Notes under the pieces: generated by a model | Told to the model about the DNA's origin: nothing | What the model saw: the letters and a program-made list of their open reading frames with translations, nothing else | The model's database searches: none | Shown: positions 10,676 through 22,144 of the stretch, one piece after another | Numbering within the stretch: the first letter of the stretch is position 1 | Layout of the letters: every line of letters begins with the position of its first letter | DNA from: Pleurotus ostreatus/Saccharomyces cerevisiae fusant | Lineage: Eukaryota > Opisthokonta | Length of the DNA: 64,000 nucleotides | NCBI GenBank assembly: GCA_024196135.1 | Contig: JAMQCK010000004.1 | Location: 186,001 to 250,000, forward strand | Direction of reading: 5' to 3' | Made by a program: the position numbers and the translations under genes

Positions 10676-12689
10676 ATGGACAGCCCCCCGCGCCGCGCGC
10701 CCGCATTCTCCATCGACGAGTTCGGCCAGCTTGTCTCGTCCGCGCTGGAGTCCCAGGAGCACTTCAAGCCCACGCTCGACTTCGCATTCATGGAGCCTCG
10801 GTATTCGGAGTCGCGCTTCTCGCTTGATACCCTCGACTCGGATCCGACGGACGTGTTTGCGAGCTCCAACACGCGTCCGGAGGCCCCCCGCAAGCTCTTT
10901 CGCTCCCTTCGCGCGTTGGTGACCGGCAAGCGCGCCACCGAGCAACCCTATCGGTCTCCTGTCGTCGTGTCGAGGGACGTCGACCCCTTCACTCAGTCGA
11001 CACACTCGAGCGCGTTCGTCCCGTATGGCGTGCCGTATCACGACGGTCTCGAGGATTATCCGCCGCCGTCCCCGACCCTCTTCGCCCGAAGTTGCGCGTC
11101 GCCCGACAGTTTCGAGGAGCTCGACCGCCGCGCGAGCGTCCACAGCGACTCCTCGGCTTGCGCCACGAGTTCGTTGTCCACCGCCGGCAGCTCGTCCGCG
11201 TGCACCGACAGGTCCGCGCCACCTCTGTCGCCGTTGTTCTTCGCGCCATCCGACCCGGATGCGACGCGTCGCGCGTACAGTGATCTTGGGCATGGCGCCG
11301 AGGAGCGCGCGGCGGAGTTTGACGCGGACCCCTTCGCGAAGGACACCGTGCAGATCATGCCGCGCACCCCGCCGCGTCGGGTGGCCCGTCATCCGCGCAG
11401 TGAGCCTCCTGCTGCGCGCGCGCTGCCCAGACGGACACCGCCGCCGATGGTGTCTCCGCCTGCATGCCCGCTGCCTGGTATGCCGCATGGTGGATGTGGT
11501 GACTGGACGTTGAGCCTGCCGCTGCCGGCGCCCGCTCCTCTGGAGGAGGTGCACGCGCGCGCAGACGTCAACGCGGCACTGAATAGGGACTTGTCGTGCT
11601 CGCGCTGGTTCCCCTCGCCGCCGCCGAGCCCATCTCCTCCCGCGCGTCGTCGCGGTGTGCTGCGCCCTTCGACATCGTCTGGCGCGCTGGAGACTTCGAC
11701 GCCGTCGAGGCTCCGTGGGTCCAGCTCGGCCCTGTCGTTGCCGCCACCCATCATGCGCCGCCCGAGCCGCGCGTCGTCGACCACGTCGTCGAAGAAGCGC
11801 GTCGCATTCGCCGTCGAGGTCATCACGCCGGTGCAGGAGTTGAAGGCGCCGATATGGGAGCCGAGTACGCCGCCGGAGTCTGTCCAGGCGAATCCGGTTG
11901 ACGACGACGACGTGCCTTTGCAGCAGTTGGTGCAAGCATGGGAAGGCGTAGCGGTCCGGCGGTCTGCGGAGATCGCGTCGATACTCGACGTTGCGCAGAA
12001 GACAGTCGCAAAGCCTCCCTTTGTGGCGCGCTTGACCGACGAGGACTCGACGCGTCGCCCGGACTCGCCCTTCCCGCTGCTACAGCCGAAGCGGTCTAAG
12101 CCTGAAGGTGAGCTCGTCGTATACCGGATGGCCGACTTGTTTTCTGACCAATCTCCCAGTTTCATCGCCTTCATCCAGCACGCCGACCCCACCAAGCTCG
12201 GGGTCCATGTTGACACGGTCGAAGCCTGTCTCGCCGCGTCAGCCGATATCCTCTCGCATCCCAGGATCGCCATCCCGGACACCCACAACGCCTCATAGTC
12301 GCACACCCACATCACCTCGCAGTCGCACACCCACCTCTCCCCGTACGCCAAAGTCGCCACGGGCGCCAACCTCGCCGCGAAGCATCGCATTCCCTGCGCG
12401 CTCCATCTCGCCACCGTCGCCTCGTCCGGGACGCTCCCCATATGGACGCCCTTCATCCCGCCTCGCCATCCGCCCGCCTCCCCCTCGACGCTCAAGTCCC
12501 GCGCCTCCCATGCCGAAGGTTGTCATTCCGCCTATGCCCCCCATGCCTCGGACACCGCCCCGGACAAGGCTGGCGGGGAGGAGGCCCACGACACCGGGAT
12601 CACCGTCGACGGGCCCGGGAACGCCTGCATCAATGAGCTCAGCTTCGTTCCATACGGCGCGGTCCAGCTTCGAGACGGAGGCGCTCTGA
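10676..12689 (+). CDS. Large Ser/Pro/Arg-rich unknown protein
   Basis: Function unknown. Two exons (10676-12107, 12160-12689; 52-nt intron) encode 653 residues. The start was chosen at the ATG following the TATA box and beginning MDSPPRRAPAFSIDEFGQLV. An in-frame ATG 42 bp upstream lies almost on the TATA box. The protein is low in hydrophobic content and rich in Ser, Pro, Arg and Thr, with acidic and basic islands, so it is probably disordered. Possible short linear motifs include KKRVAFAVEVITPVQ, an amphipathic island near residue 380, and a C-terminal array of TP/SP sites. Many SP/TP dipeptides flanked by Arg/Lys suggest heavy phosphorylation by proline-directed kinases (inference). The window holds a second protein of similar style at 15.7-17.2 kb, without clear sequence similarity. 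Confidence 0.72.
12273..12344 (+). repeat. Three 24-bp coding repeats (SRTPTSPR units)
   Basis: Three consecutive copies of an eight-residue unit, SRTPTTPH then SRTPTSPR twice, followed by degenerate TPKSPR and APTSPR units to about 12380. The last two full copies differ at few bases, pointing to recent expansion. Each unit carries two TP/SP sites. Confidence 0.85.
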
Positions 12690-13836
12690 TGAGCTTGTAT
12701 ACCCTTGCCGTTGATGAAGGCAGAGCATATATGCACAGAGGCGGGTATATGCGCGTGGGTTCTCGTATGCTTGAACATTGCTGTTTATTGTTCACGCTCC
12801 CTTTGCTTTGAATGGACTCTTCTGCCTACGCTCCTTGTTGTTGTCGATGCCTGCTTAATTGTTTATTGCCCTATCTTTATTGCTGTCGTTTGTGTTATAC
12901 TCACCTCTCGCTCTCCATCGTGCCCTTGCACTGTTGTTGTAACTTGCCGTCTTTTATATGTCGTTGATCACTTGTTGTTGTAATGTTCTCAGCTGAGGAG
13001 TATAGAAGTCCACCGTCGTTGCTTGCCTTTCTGACATGAGGGTTCGGAGGGAGTGTGCTCGGCACCTGCCGACGACATGGGAAGCAACGTAACCTGGCAA
13101 TTGCCGACGCTCTCCAAACACCACCATGGCAAAGGCTCGTGCTCTCTCTCCCGTATCGAAGACAGTTTGGTACCTACAATTGACGCCGGCCATCTATCCC
13201 CCGGTGATTACTGGCAGCATATTTGACAAGAGTCGGCAGGGGCGCCCTGTACGCGGCGATTGAGCTGTTCAGCGTGCCGTAAGTTCCAAAAGGCGTGTAT
13301 CTGATACTCGCCAGCTGCAGATCCCCCTTGGGATCTTCAGTCGAGGTATTGTTAATTGAGCTAGACGAGCTGACTTAGCTCGGAGACGATCAGCGTGGCA
13401 CGCCTTCAGTTGGAAACGCGCCGTGGCTCGCGGCCATGAAGTTCAACAAAAACATGACTGGCGGCGCGCATCTCATCAGCTGACGCTATACCTATACCTG
13501 CTTTTGAGGCTCGTCAATGATCTCCGTTTGCTCACAAACCTACCTCCAAGTCGGTTCTGTGAAGGTGCGTTCATGACGCCAACATGTCGGTATGTACGAG
13601 TAGTAGCTAGTGCAGGTCTTTGGCGAAGGTGAAGACGCCTGGACGGTCTTGGTACGAAGACAGTCAAATAACTATGCCTTGCAAAAGTGGTCTACCTCCT
13701 CAGGCTCTGTGTATAATATTATGATTCCAGTGCAGCCAGTCGTGCGCCAGGATCAGAATTGCATGCATCCGGCCAGAGATTAGATAATGTTATCTCCACC
13801 GGGTCTCCCGCACGCCGTCATCGACTTCAAGCACCC
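12690..13836. other. Intergenic region before the J-protein gene
   Basis: About 1.1 kb without a convincing gene. The first 300 bp are T-rich and look like a 3' UTR. The rest has only short chance frames on both strands. Confidence 0.45.
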
Positions 13837-15013
13837 ATGCATCCTTTCCTCCGACTCCCACCCTCGTTAGTCGAATGCGCGTTCAGAGAAGGGGCACACT
13901 GTAGCCCCTCCACTAGAGCACTCAGAGGGTCTCTGGGACCCCCATGGAAGAGCAAATCAGCAGGAACGGCTACCCGGGAGTACTCATCCCTCGCGTCGAC
14001 GAGTACTTCGTCCTGGAACACTCCGCTACGCGTTGAGCGGCGCGGTCAAGCACTATGGCGGGGACGGCTGGCTGAACAGACCGACGGGCGGGCCTTTCAT
14101 ACGTCTGCTTGTCGGGCCGATCACTATAGTACGCTGGGCATCCCCCGCACCGCGACGAAGGCACAGATCAAGGTGCGTTTGCCTGTCCTCTGAATACATG
14201 CTAGTGGGCTGACTGTGTCTCGCAGAGTCACTTCTACAAGGTGAGCTCGATGTGCTTGTCGTGTTGAGCCCGCCACGGTTGGCTTGCCTCACACCCTCCA
14301 ATCTTCATAATGCGCATCAGTCAACGCCAAAACTCGCTCGTTGGATATCGTGCTGACGGTCCTCGCAGCTCAGCAAGCAGCACCACCCCGATGTGAGCAA
14401 GGATCCGAATTCGAAGCAGGCCTTTGCGCGTGTGAGCGAGGCCTACTCGGTGCTAGGGGACGACAGGCAAAGGTACGCCGCAATGCTTTCCGCAGGACGT
14501 ACGCCTGCTGACCCCTCTTTCCTCCCCTCTTCCCTTTCGCCCCATTTTCCCTGTATCGTACATTACAGACGTCTCTACGACCACACCCTGGGCCACCGAC
14601 ACGCCACCGCCTCCCACCACCCGTCCCGCGACCGCCGACCGCCCGCGTCCCAGTCCTACAACGCCGAATGGTCCTTCGACCCGCACCGCCGCGCGCCCGG
14701 GGCAACGCACGCATGGGAGCGGCGTAGGCCACGACCCGACTATACCCAGCAGCAGCAGCACGAGCCGCATCGCCCGAACATGGGGTCGCAACGCCCGCCG
14801 CCCGGGCACTATCAGCCGACGGGCTTCTATCAGCCTAATAACCACCAGCCGTTCGGCGGGTCGACGTCGCGGCAGGCGGCGTACTCGGCGCGGATGGAGA
14901 GCGTGGAGCGCGAGTTGAACAGGGTGCAGAGGGTGTCGTCGGTGGGGAGGGCGGCGACGGTGACATCTGTGGTGTTCATTGCGCTGTATTTGCTGTCGTT
15001 TGCAAGAGTGTGA
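13837..15013 (+). CDS. Mitochondrial J-domain (DnaJ) protein with C-terminal membrane segment
   Basis: J-domain co-chaperone that would stimulate an Hsp70 ATPase. Exons 13837-14172, 14226-14240, 14369-14472 and 14569-15013 give 299 residues. The N-terminal ~95 residues are basic and Ser/Thr-rich, like a mitochondrial presequence. The J domain follows: DHYSTLGIPRTATKAQIK, then SHFYKLSKQHHPDVSKDP with the invariant HPD, then AFARVSEAYSVLGDDRQRRLYD. A Pro/Gln-rich linker leads to a C-terminal hydrophobic helix (ATVTSVVFIALYLLSF). This J domain plus one C-terminal helix is the layout of DNAJC30-type mitochondrial proteins. Exon 2 is only 15 nt and encodes SHFYK in J-domain helix II. Intron 3 is 96 nt and open in frame. 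No Gly/Phe or Cys-rich zinc region is present, so it is a type III J protein. Confidence 0.88.
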
Positions 15014-15667
15014 GTGTTCTTTTGTGCCGGCCGGTGGTCAGTGTATGCTGATGTTCTACGAATCTAGTTCCAACGATTCCGACGGCGACTTCTACGCGCC
15101 TTCGGCATCTTCAGAGGACCTGCATTCAGATCAAACGAAGGGGGAAGGATTAGAAGCGCATAACATCGGTGAAGATCCGACATAAGCTCGGCATTGCCAT
15201 GTAACTCACTGTAGCGATGCTGTCAATGCATTCCTGAGAGGTATGAGCGAAACAGCAGCAGTGTGAGCAATACCTTGCAATTCGAGGTCGTAAAAGGTCT
15301 TGTAATTTGAACCAAACGTCAGTCATACTTCCTACGACATATAGCGCTGGCCTCAGACAAATAAGAGCTCCGTGCCCGAAGCTGGAATATTCTACAGGGG
15401 GTGCCACAAGTTGAACATGCATGTCTTGTGACTGTGAGAAGTGCCTGACTAAGCGAAGTTGAAATGTTGGCGTTGACCCGGTATCCACAACTCGTAGCGA
15501 ACGTCATTCTTCCCGCAAACCAACCCAGCAAAGGACACTCTCCTCCTTGTCCTCCTACTTCCACATCCCCGCCTTGCCACCAGATAACTGGTATAGACTC
15601 GCAGCAATCGCCGATAACCAGTTTCATCCGATTCCGAGAACCCCCCGACCACCCGAATACCGCAGCA

Positions 15668-17163
15668 ATGACCTCCACCGAACAAACGATAGCGCAGGCG
15701 TCGACATCGATGGCGACGGCGACAGCGCACAAGACATCACCTCCTGGCACGACGCCCAGTTCTCCGCAACCACCGCACTCCTCGGCCCCATCGCCGCACC
15801 ACGATCTCCGCCATGTTACCTCCATCCCTTCCATGCCCACGGGCGCTGGAAGCAGGAGAACGAGCAGGCTGGTCAGCAGCGGCAGCATCCCAAGCTCTCC
15901 TACGAGCATGTATGTGCCACGTCGAATTGTTGGGAAACAAGCCACTGATATGCGATTTCCGACAGACATTCCGCCGAGTCCAACATCTTCGAGCGCGATA
16001 TAGAGGCCCCCGTCACCCTTCACCCGCCCGCGCACCACCACCAATCCTCACACTCGTCGCCCGCCTCCTCTCCCCCGGGCGTAGCGTCCCCGAGCTGCCC
16101 GCAGCACAACCCGCATCTGATACCCCGCGCGCATAACACCCTCGAGCACTCCGTCCCGTCCGTCCTGGACAGTGCTGCGACCGTCTTGACTGAGCTCTCG
16201 CCGCGCGAGGTCGAAGAGTGAGTCTCCGTTCTTCCCCTGCCGCCACCGATCTTGCCCTGACACTGCTTTGCTCTGCAGGATCAGCGTCGTGACGCCCTCT
16301 GTTCATGCGCCGAGCCCCCAGTCGCGGGGTGCGTCGCCGCGTATGTCGATGCTCGGCATCGGCTCGCCCCCGGGCACCGTTCGCAGTGGCTACACGTCGC
16401 CCGCGGCCGCAACTAGCCGCAGCCCTAGCCCGGCGCTTGGTCGCGAAGGGCTCATGCTGAACATCCCCCAGGTATGTAGCCTATCAACACATCTTGTTCC
16501 CTTACTGATGCAGGGTTTTAGCAACCTCCGCTCATACGCGAGGACAGCGGGATCACTCGCAGCTCGCCGACCACCTCTGCATACTTCAGCACTGCAAGCT
16601 CTCCATCTGTCTCGCCCCGTTCCACGCACGCGGATCTCGAAGGGGATGCGGCGCATCAGGGGCACATACGCGAGGAGACGGTGACGACCCGTGACCGCGG
16701 CGCGACCATCCGCGGCGGCGAGAAGCCCCGCCAGGCGTCGACCTCGACCACCGCATCCGCCGCCTCGGTCGCCTCGCACACCATCAATAAGCGCCTGTCG
16801 TTCATCTCGTACAGCGACCTCCTCGCGAGCACGCCCGCGTCCACCCTGCCCCTCTCCGCCCTGACGTCCAACCTGACTAGCGCGGATGTGGAAGGCCTGG
16901 AGGCCCAGGGTGCGAGCCCAGGCGGCAGCCCCCTCCTGGGAGGCTCTGCGTCATGGGGCGCCGGATCCACGTCCGGCTCGCTCGGCGCGGGCTCCGCTGC
17001 TGGGTCACGTGCGGCATCCCTCCGCGGCAACCGCGACTCGACCTATCTGCCGTCGCTCGAGCTCTCCCTCAACGGGATTGCCGCCGCCGCCGCTGCTTCC
17101 CCCAGCCCCGAGTGGGAGCGCGAGGGCCTCGGCCGCGGTCTTGAGGAGCGTCTCCTCGCGTGA
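15668..17163 (+). CDS. Ser-rich unknown protein
   Basis: Function unknown. Exons 15668-15909, 15966-16217, 16279-16471 and 16522-17163 join in phase to give 442 residues beginning MTSTEQTIAQASTSMATATA. The protein is rich in Ser, Pro, Thr and Ala. One stretch is more ordered: HTINKRLSFISYSDLLAST, followed by PLSALTSNLTSADVEG. A late Ala run precedes a charged C-terminus (PSPEWEREGLGRGLEERLLA). The RLSFISYSDLL segment resembles a short docking or phospho-motif, but this is inference. Splice sites are canonical throughout, which supports a real gene even without a known domain. Confidence 0.7.
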
Positions 17164-17673
17164 ACAGTCGCAGGAGGTTCACCCTGTATGTGTGATATAG
17201 TGCGTTGCCAAAAGGAACTTTTGTTCGTCCCTCGCTTCATCCCTTATGTATTCTCCGTCCAGCACTCGATCCATCTATGTGTACAACATATAAATCCCTC
17301 ACACAAATTCCGCTGTTTATGATGCTCTTTATGACTGATCCCCTCCTCACCCTCTCCTCTCTCCTCCTCGCATATCCTCTCCCCGACCTATACTCCATAC
17401 TTACCGTATCCCTCCGTCTAATCCTTCCTCCATACCTCCCCCCTATGCTTATCCTGTCATGTTACTTTTCTGGAAGGCCTCGCTATACTACCTTCCTCTC
17501 ACGTAAATGTCTCTCCTCAGCGCCGCCTCACTGGGGGCCATTCCAGAAATTATCTGTCTCTAGGGTCTCGAGAAATACTCATGCACGTACGACGTAGGCA
17601 TAGTTATAATGCATCTTGCAGAAGTGAATCTTTGGACGTTCGATACGGGTCCTTGAGTAGTGCGCAACACAAC
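17164..17673. other. Pyrimidine-rich 3' flank
   Basis: About 500 bp downstream of the Ser-rich gene. From about 17330 to 17460 it is strongly C/T-rich on the plus strand. No gene was seen. Confidence 0.45.
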
Positions 17674-17940
17674 TGTGCGCTTGGAAGTTGGGCTATCTGC
17701 GGGCGGTGCGATCAGACCAGTCATGGAAGCGATGCAGTGGATTTAGATTGTAATCGTGTATACTACTGCTCTAGTGAGTGCCAGGCAGCACATGTACGTT
17801 TCTGATTGATGCCTAACATGCGCTGACCAGCAATGAAGTGGAATCCTGAGGCCAAGCAGCACAAGGGGGCTTGTCGAGCCCTGAAGGCCGTCGGCGATGC
17901 TGCTTCCTCTTTCCGACCGCCGCGTCCATCGACGCATTGG
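17674..17940 (+). pseudogene. Decayed MYND-finger gene fragment
   Basis: This stretch encodes a piece closely matching the finger of the intact MYND gene at 25.9-27.5 kb. It shares CNRVYYCSS(E/Q)CQAAH, then after an intron at the same place, KQHKG(A/T)CR and AVGDAAS against SVGEAAS. It is broken. After the intron the frame is off by two bases relative to the intact gene, one Cys of the second CxxC pair is missing (DLDC instead of RCGGC), and the long N-terminal domain of the intact copy is absent upstream. No start codon with a sensible upstream region was found. It is best read as a truncated duplicate. Confidence 0.65.
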
Positions 17941-18327
17941 CGTATATGTCGAGTCTGTCACTCTATTGCTCCTGCGCGCAGGTACATATCGAGGAGAAGT
18001 ATCAGGCTTCCTGTGGGCCGGATTCTGCGGGATAATTACATCTTGGGAATGTACAACAAAAGTGCGTTCGTGAGGTAGGTGACCTCAGTCCTGCTGAAGC
18101 CTTGCGCAAGGACATGCGATACAGTACGACCACCGCCTGAGCCTGATATCACAATGGAAGAACGATCCACGACATTTTGAAGGTATTGTCCAGCGAGCTC
18201 AAGCATCACAGAAAACAGTTACAGTAACACTGTGCGCGAGGGACCGCGCCAGCCGGGAAGGGGGACCATAGGTAACAATATGGGTACGTGCTTACAATAA
18301 TGGTGACAGTTCGCGCACGGATAGCCT

Positions 18328-19306
18328 TCAGTAATTTTCGAGCCAGTCAAGCTCTGTGTCCGTGTGATGTATGCATGCCCTGGGTTCCTTCACAACCAGC
18401 CTTGGGTCCTCGTTCGACAGCTGCTGCACCGCCTGCAGTACATGCATGTGGCAAAGCGCAAGGTCAGCCTGCGGAGGCCGGTCGCCGACTTGGATCGACA
18501 CGACCCTGACGCTAGAGCCCATCGCGCGCAGCGTGTCGTCCTCCAAGCGCAACCGCCGCCGTCTCGAGCTCTTCACATCGCACGAGCGACGGCGCACGAT
18601 GGCGCGCAGATCCGTCACCAGGTGCCGCGAGGGATACTTGATCTCGAGGTCGATGTGCTCGAGATTGGGCGCGATATTCCACAGATCGTCGATGCTCTCC
18701 GGCCTGTAGTCCGAGAAGCCCGCGAAGCCGAGGTAGCGCAGGGCGGGGAAGCGCTCCGCCGTGGGCGCGTACCACGTCGGCTGCGGCCCGTTCATGACGA
18801 GCGACGTGAGGTGCGGCATGGAGCAGGGGAGCATGTACGAGTAGCGCGAGATGCAGTGCGAAACGTAGCATGTGCGCAGGGTGGGCGCGACGAGCGCGAA
18901 TATGCGGCGATACGCCGCGAGCGTGGCGGCCTGTCAGGGTGGTGGGTCAGATGGGCGCCCGCGCACGGTGTGGGGGACAGCGGCCACGCACATATCCTTC
19001 GCTGCCGGGCATGCGGCAGACGTGCGCGTGCGCGATGGGCGCGTCGCGCGATTTGGCTTGCGGGCAGGAGGAGACGAAGATGTGGCGGACCTGGCGCTCG
19101 TCGGGCGGGAGGGATTGGAGGTGCGCCTCGAATGCGCGTATCTGGTAGGCGCCGGTCACGGAGACACAGCGCAGGCGGACGCGCCGGGCAATGTCGTGAA
19201 AGTGCACGCAGGTCTGCGAGATTGAGCGCCCGGTTGCGCCGGTGTCGTTACACGCGTATTCGAAGATGATCGTCCACAACTCCGGGGGCAGTCGGTAGGC
19301 AGACAT
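18328..19306 (-). CDS. F-box-like protein
   Basis: Two exons (19306-18992, 18930-18328; 61-nt intron) encode 305 residues. The N-terminus MSAYRLPPELWTIIFEYAC is a typical F-box start (LPPEL..IIF), followed by ISQTCVHFHDIARRVRLRCVS, which matches the second half of the domain. The rest has leucine-rich-repeat-like spacing, for example MPHLTSLVMNG and FPALRYLGFAG, as in many Agaricomycete F-box proteins. Such proteins link substrates to SCF ubiquitin ligases through Skp1. The substrate is unknown. The family is large and variable in this fungal class. Confidence 0.75.
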
Positions 19307-19769
19307 GTTGGATAGTGAAGACAGAGGGGGAACGCAAATGCTTGGGGGAAGGGAGGGGATGGGTTCAGCAGGTTCCAAAGCAGGTGCTATAAATTGAATG
19401 AGCGCCTCAATCTTGCATGAATGTGTAATCAGCGGTGGGGGAACTCGTACTTGATGCCGGCTGCTTTCGTGACTTCTCCTTGCGCAGGATCCCTCCCAAC
19501 CTCATCGCCCAACTTCCAAGGGTAAAAGGCAGCTTGAAGAGTCAGACAACGAGATGAGGGGAAGAGCAGGAACGAAAACTCAGGACCCTGTCCTCGGCAA
19601 ATCTGACCTAAAAGGTTCCGTGTGCTTTCCCCACATGTGGCTGTGCTGCTTCTCGGCATCGACCGTGATGAGCTGATCTGCCGCTTGGTGGCAAGTTCGA
19701 ACTTTGTCTCTCGCGGTCCTCGTCTTGCTCTTCGCTCCCGCGTCTTCTGCCGTAGGGACGCGACACTAC

Positions 19770-20839
19770 ATGGTGGATACAGGATCTGAAGCCATGGACG
19801 GCTCCTCCGTACGTGTGGCTTGTGGCTGGCGGTGCTCCACCGGCAGCTGCGTGATGGTCATTGAACAATAGACAGGGTACCCTTCGCACGCGCATTCTCT
19901 TGGAAGTTCTCCTGGGCATCTGTCGCGATGCAGCGGGCGCTGTCGACGACCCTGATGGACTGAATGACGTCAAGCGAGCTGTCTATCGGTCGCTTGTGCT
20001 GGGAAACTGCGAGCGCCAACCACCGGATGCTGAACCGACGGGGGACGACGAGCCTTCGTATGTTGACCGTCTGTTGGGTCCTGAAATTGCCCCTGAGGTA
20101 CTACTGGGGACTGCTTTGTGGTATTTGTGGCCGACGTACTTGTTCTTCAGGACCTGGAGCCTCTATACGACGAGATCATCGACTCGCTGAACGACACTCT
20201 CGATTCAATATCGAGATTTGCAACTGGCCACGACCCTGATGCTGCCGAGACAGACGACGCCAAACTGGAGAGACTTGGCTCTGTATACGACGTAATCAAA
20301 GCTCAGCACGATGCCCTCGAAAGCAACACCGACCGTATACGCCAATCGCACGCACGCATACGGAAACTAGAGGCCGACATCGAAGAGGTGAAAAGGATTA
20401 GCCCTGCAGATACCTATCAGCAAGCTCAAACTGTCATCAGATCCATCCTCGCTTGCATGCAGCTCTCGTAGAAGCTATCCAGACCCTGCCTACAGTACTG
20501 CACGCCAAACGAGAAGCCTCGCACGACTTGCTCGCGACCACAATAGAGACGCTTCTCATCAAGCTCTCTGTCCTTCGCGCGCGTGCTCAGCAGGCCGTTT
20601 ATGGCCCACCAGAACGACGACAGGCTCTGGAGACCGCACACGCGAAGTTGAAAGCTGAAGAGGCGAAATTGGCGGAAGAAGAGGCAGCGATGGATCGGCA
20701 GATACGCGACTATGAGGCCGCGCTGAAGTTGGGGGGCGCTTCGGGGTTCAAGCAAATCGTGGATGACTACGCGCGCGTGCAGAGGGATACAGAGGAATGC
20801 AGGCGTGATCTGCGGCGGCTAGGGTGGGCTGGAGACTGA
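19770..20839 (+). CDS. Coiled-coil protein of unknown function
   Basis: Exons 19770-19808, 19876-20097, 20151-20432 and 20483-20839 give 299 residues. The first exon is short (39 nt, MVDTGSEAMDGSS), with a good GTACGT donor. The protein begins with a compact helical part (RTRILLEVLLGICRDAAG) and then becomes largely coiled coil: DRIRQSHARIRKLEADIEEV, ETAHAKLKAEEAKLAEEEAA and RVQRDTEECRRDLRRLGW near the end. A helical head followed by a long coiled coil is seen in small microtubule or kinetochore subunits, including HAUS/augmin and MIND-type proteins, but nothing identifies a family. The third intron uses a weak donor (GTCATC), so that junction is the least certain. Confidence 0.6.
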
Positions 20840-20946
20840 GGGGGGCTGGCAGTTTAAGGGTGTGAGGCGAAGGATGACGGGATGCTAAGCGTGAAGAGAC
20901 ATCATGTCATGCAGAGGCGAATGTAGAATACAATGGGATCGGTGGT

Positions 20947-21578
20947 CTATAGCTTGAGCTTCTTCTCCATCTCCTGGTGCATGTCGAGCGGCGGAGCGCG
21001 CTCGGGGCCTGGAGGACCAGGTTAGCGATTTAGTGAAGGGTAGAATAGGTATGCGACGCACCCAAGAAGATGTCAGCCGGCTCGATCGTCTCGTCGCGGC
21101 CCATCAGGATGTCGAGGTGGAGGTTCGATTGTGGCATGCCGGGGAGACTTTGCATGCCCTGTCGTGCTGATCAGTAGGGTGTTTCTGGGGAGTGTAGCGT
21201 AGCACGCACTTGCGTGACGATCTTGCGTTCCATGAGCAGCCGCATCGGGGCGTGCATCCCGTAGACATTGCGCTGCATGTTGAGCTTCAGGTTGTCCTGC
21301 GTCTCTGCCCACTGATGGACGCGTGTTGATTATGAGGATGTATACAGATGATAATGGCAACGCACGTTCTCCAACCGCTGCTGGAAGCCATCCCCTCTGT
21401 TGATCTCGGTCGCAAGAGTGCGCGGACCATATTGCAAGGTGTCGTGAAGGCCGAGGGTGTTGGCGGTGTCCTTGATGTTGGTGGACTTGGGGCTTGTTGC
21501 GGGGACGATGCGGAGAGTAGGATCCTAGGGTTGTAGATGAGTGGCTACACCAGTATAATGTACAAAAGCACGTACCAT
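20947..21578 (-). CDS. UMP1: Proteasome maturation factor UMP1 (POMP)
   Basis: Assembly chaperone of the 20S proteasome. It sits inside the half-proteasome, checks beta-ring completion and is the first substrate of the new particle. Exons 21578-21576, 21524-21366, 21311-21210, 21158-21062 and 21008-20947 give 140 residues, the family's usual size. Family hallmarks are HDTLQYGPRTLATEINRG near the N-terminus, the central LKLNMQRNVYGMHAPMRLLM then ERKIV, the segment SNLHLDILMGRDETIEPADI, and a C-terminal amphipathic helix MHQEMEKKLKL. The first coding exon holds only the ATG; the next begins DPTLRIVPATSPKST. That start is preferred because the downstream frame has no ATG before the conserved region. 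Gid1 is transcribed away from the other side of the same 566-bp region. Confidence 0.92.
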
Positions 21579-22144
21579 GATGAGGGATTGAGGGCGAAGA
21601 CAAGGAGGACGCGTAATGAGGAAGCGCGTGACGTTCCCCGCGTCACAGCGAGCCCATCACATGGGCCCGGAGCCTGAGTCGCGAGACTGCAAGTTGCTTC
21701 CCACCACCACTTCCTTCCAGTGGGTGTCATCTACAGGGACCGAACACTCCCTGGCCTCAAGGATAACGCGCAAGCAAGCACGACCCGGGATATAGCCTCA
21801 TCTCCTTTCTCGAGAGCCAGCTCAGCGGCGCTTACCATCTAGGCTAGATCCTTAGCCCCCGCATCTGTATGAACCGGAGACTGACGACGGCTCTTCTCCT
21901 GCTGGACCGAAGACACCCGCTTCACCACCTGCCTTGAGCATTTACTCAAGGCCAACTCAACCCATACACCCCTTCTCGAGAAAGGGACGACCGGAAACCC
22001 TTGCTCAGGATCCAGGCCCCATCCATAGCCTCCACGAACCGCTTCGACCCCGCATTCTAGGCCAAACCCCGACGCTTGGACGACGGCGTCTGCATTCCTT
22101 CTTGACTCCCACATTCATCCCCAGAGTCAACGATATCAGACACG
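21579..22144. promoter_or_regulatory. Divergent promoter region UMP1/GID1
   Basis: 566 bp separate the start codons of two divergently read protein-degradation genes. No clear TATA box was found on either side. I see no yeast-type proteasome control element, which is not expected in basidiomycetes anyway. Confidence 0.5.

Noticed and set aside
10628..11935. 435-codon frame antisense to the Ser/Pro-rich gene
   Set aside because: It lies opposite a coding exon of GC-rich, Ser/Arg-heavy sequence and is itself Arg-rich with no domain; codon bias on the other strand explains it.
18364..19269. 301-codon plus-strand frame over the F-box gene
   Set aside because: It is Arg/Ala/Gly-rich antisense sequence. 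The minus strand has the F-box and a consistent intron.
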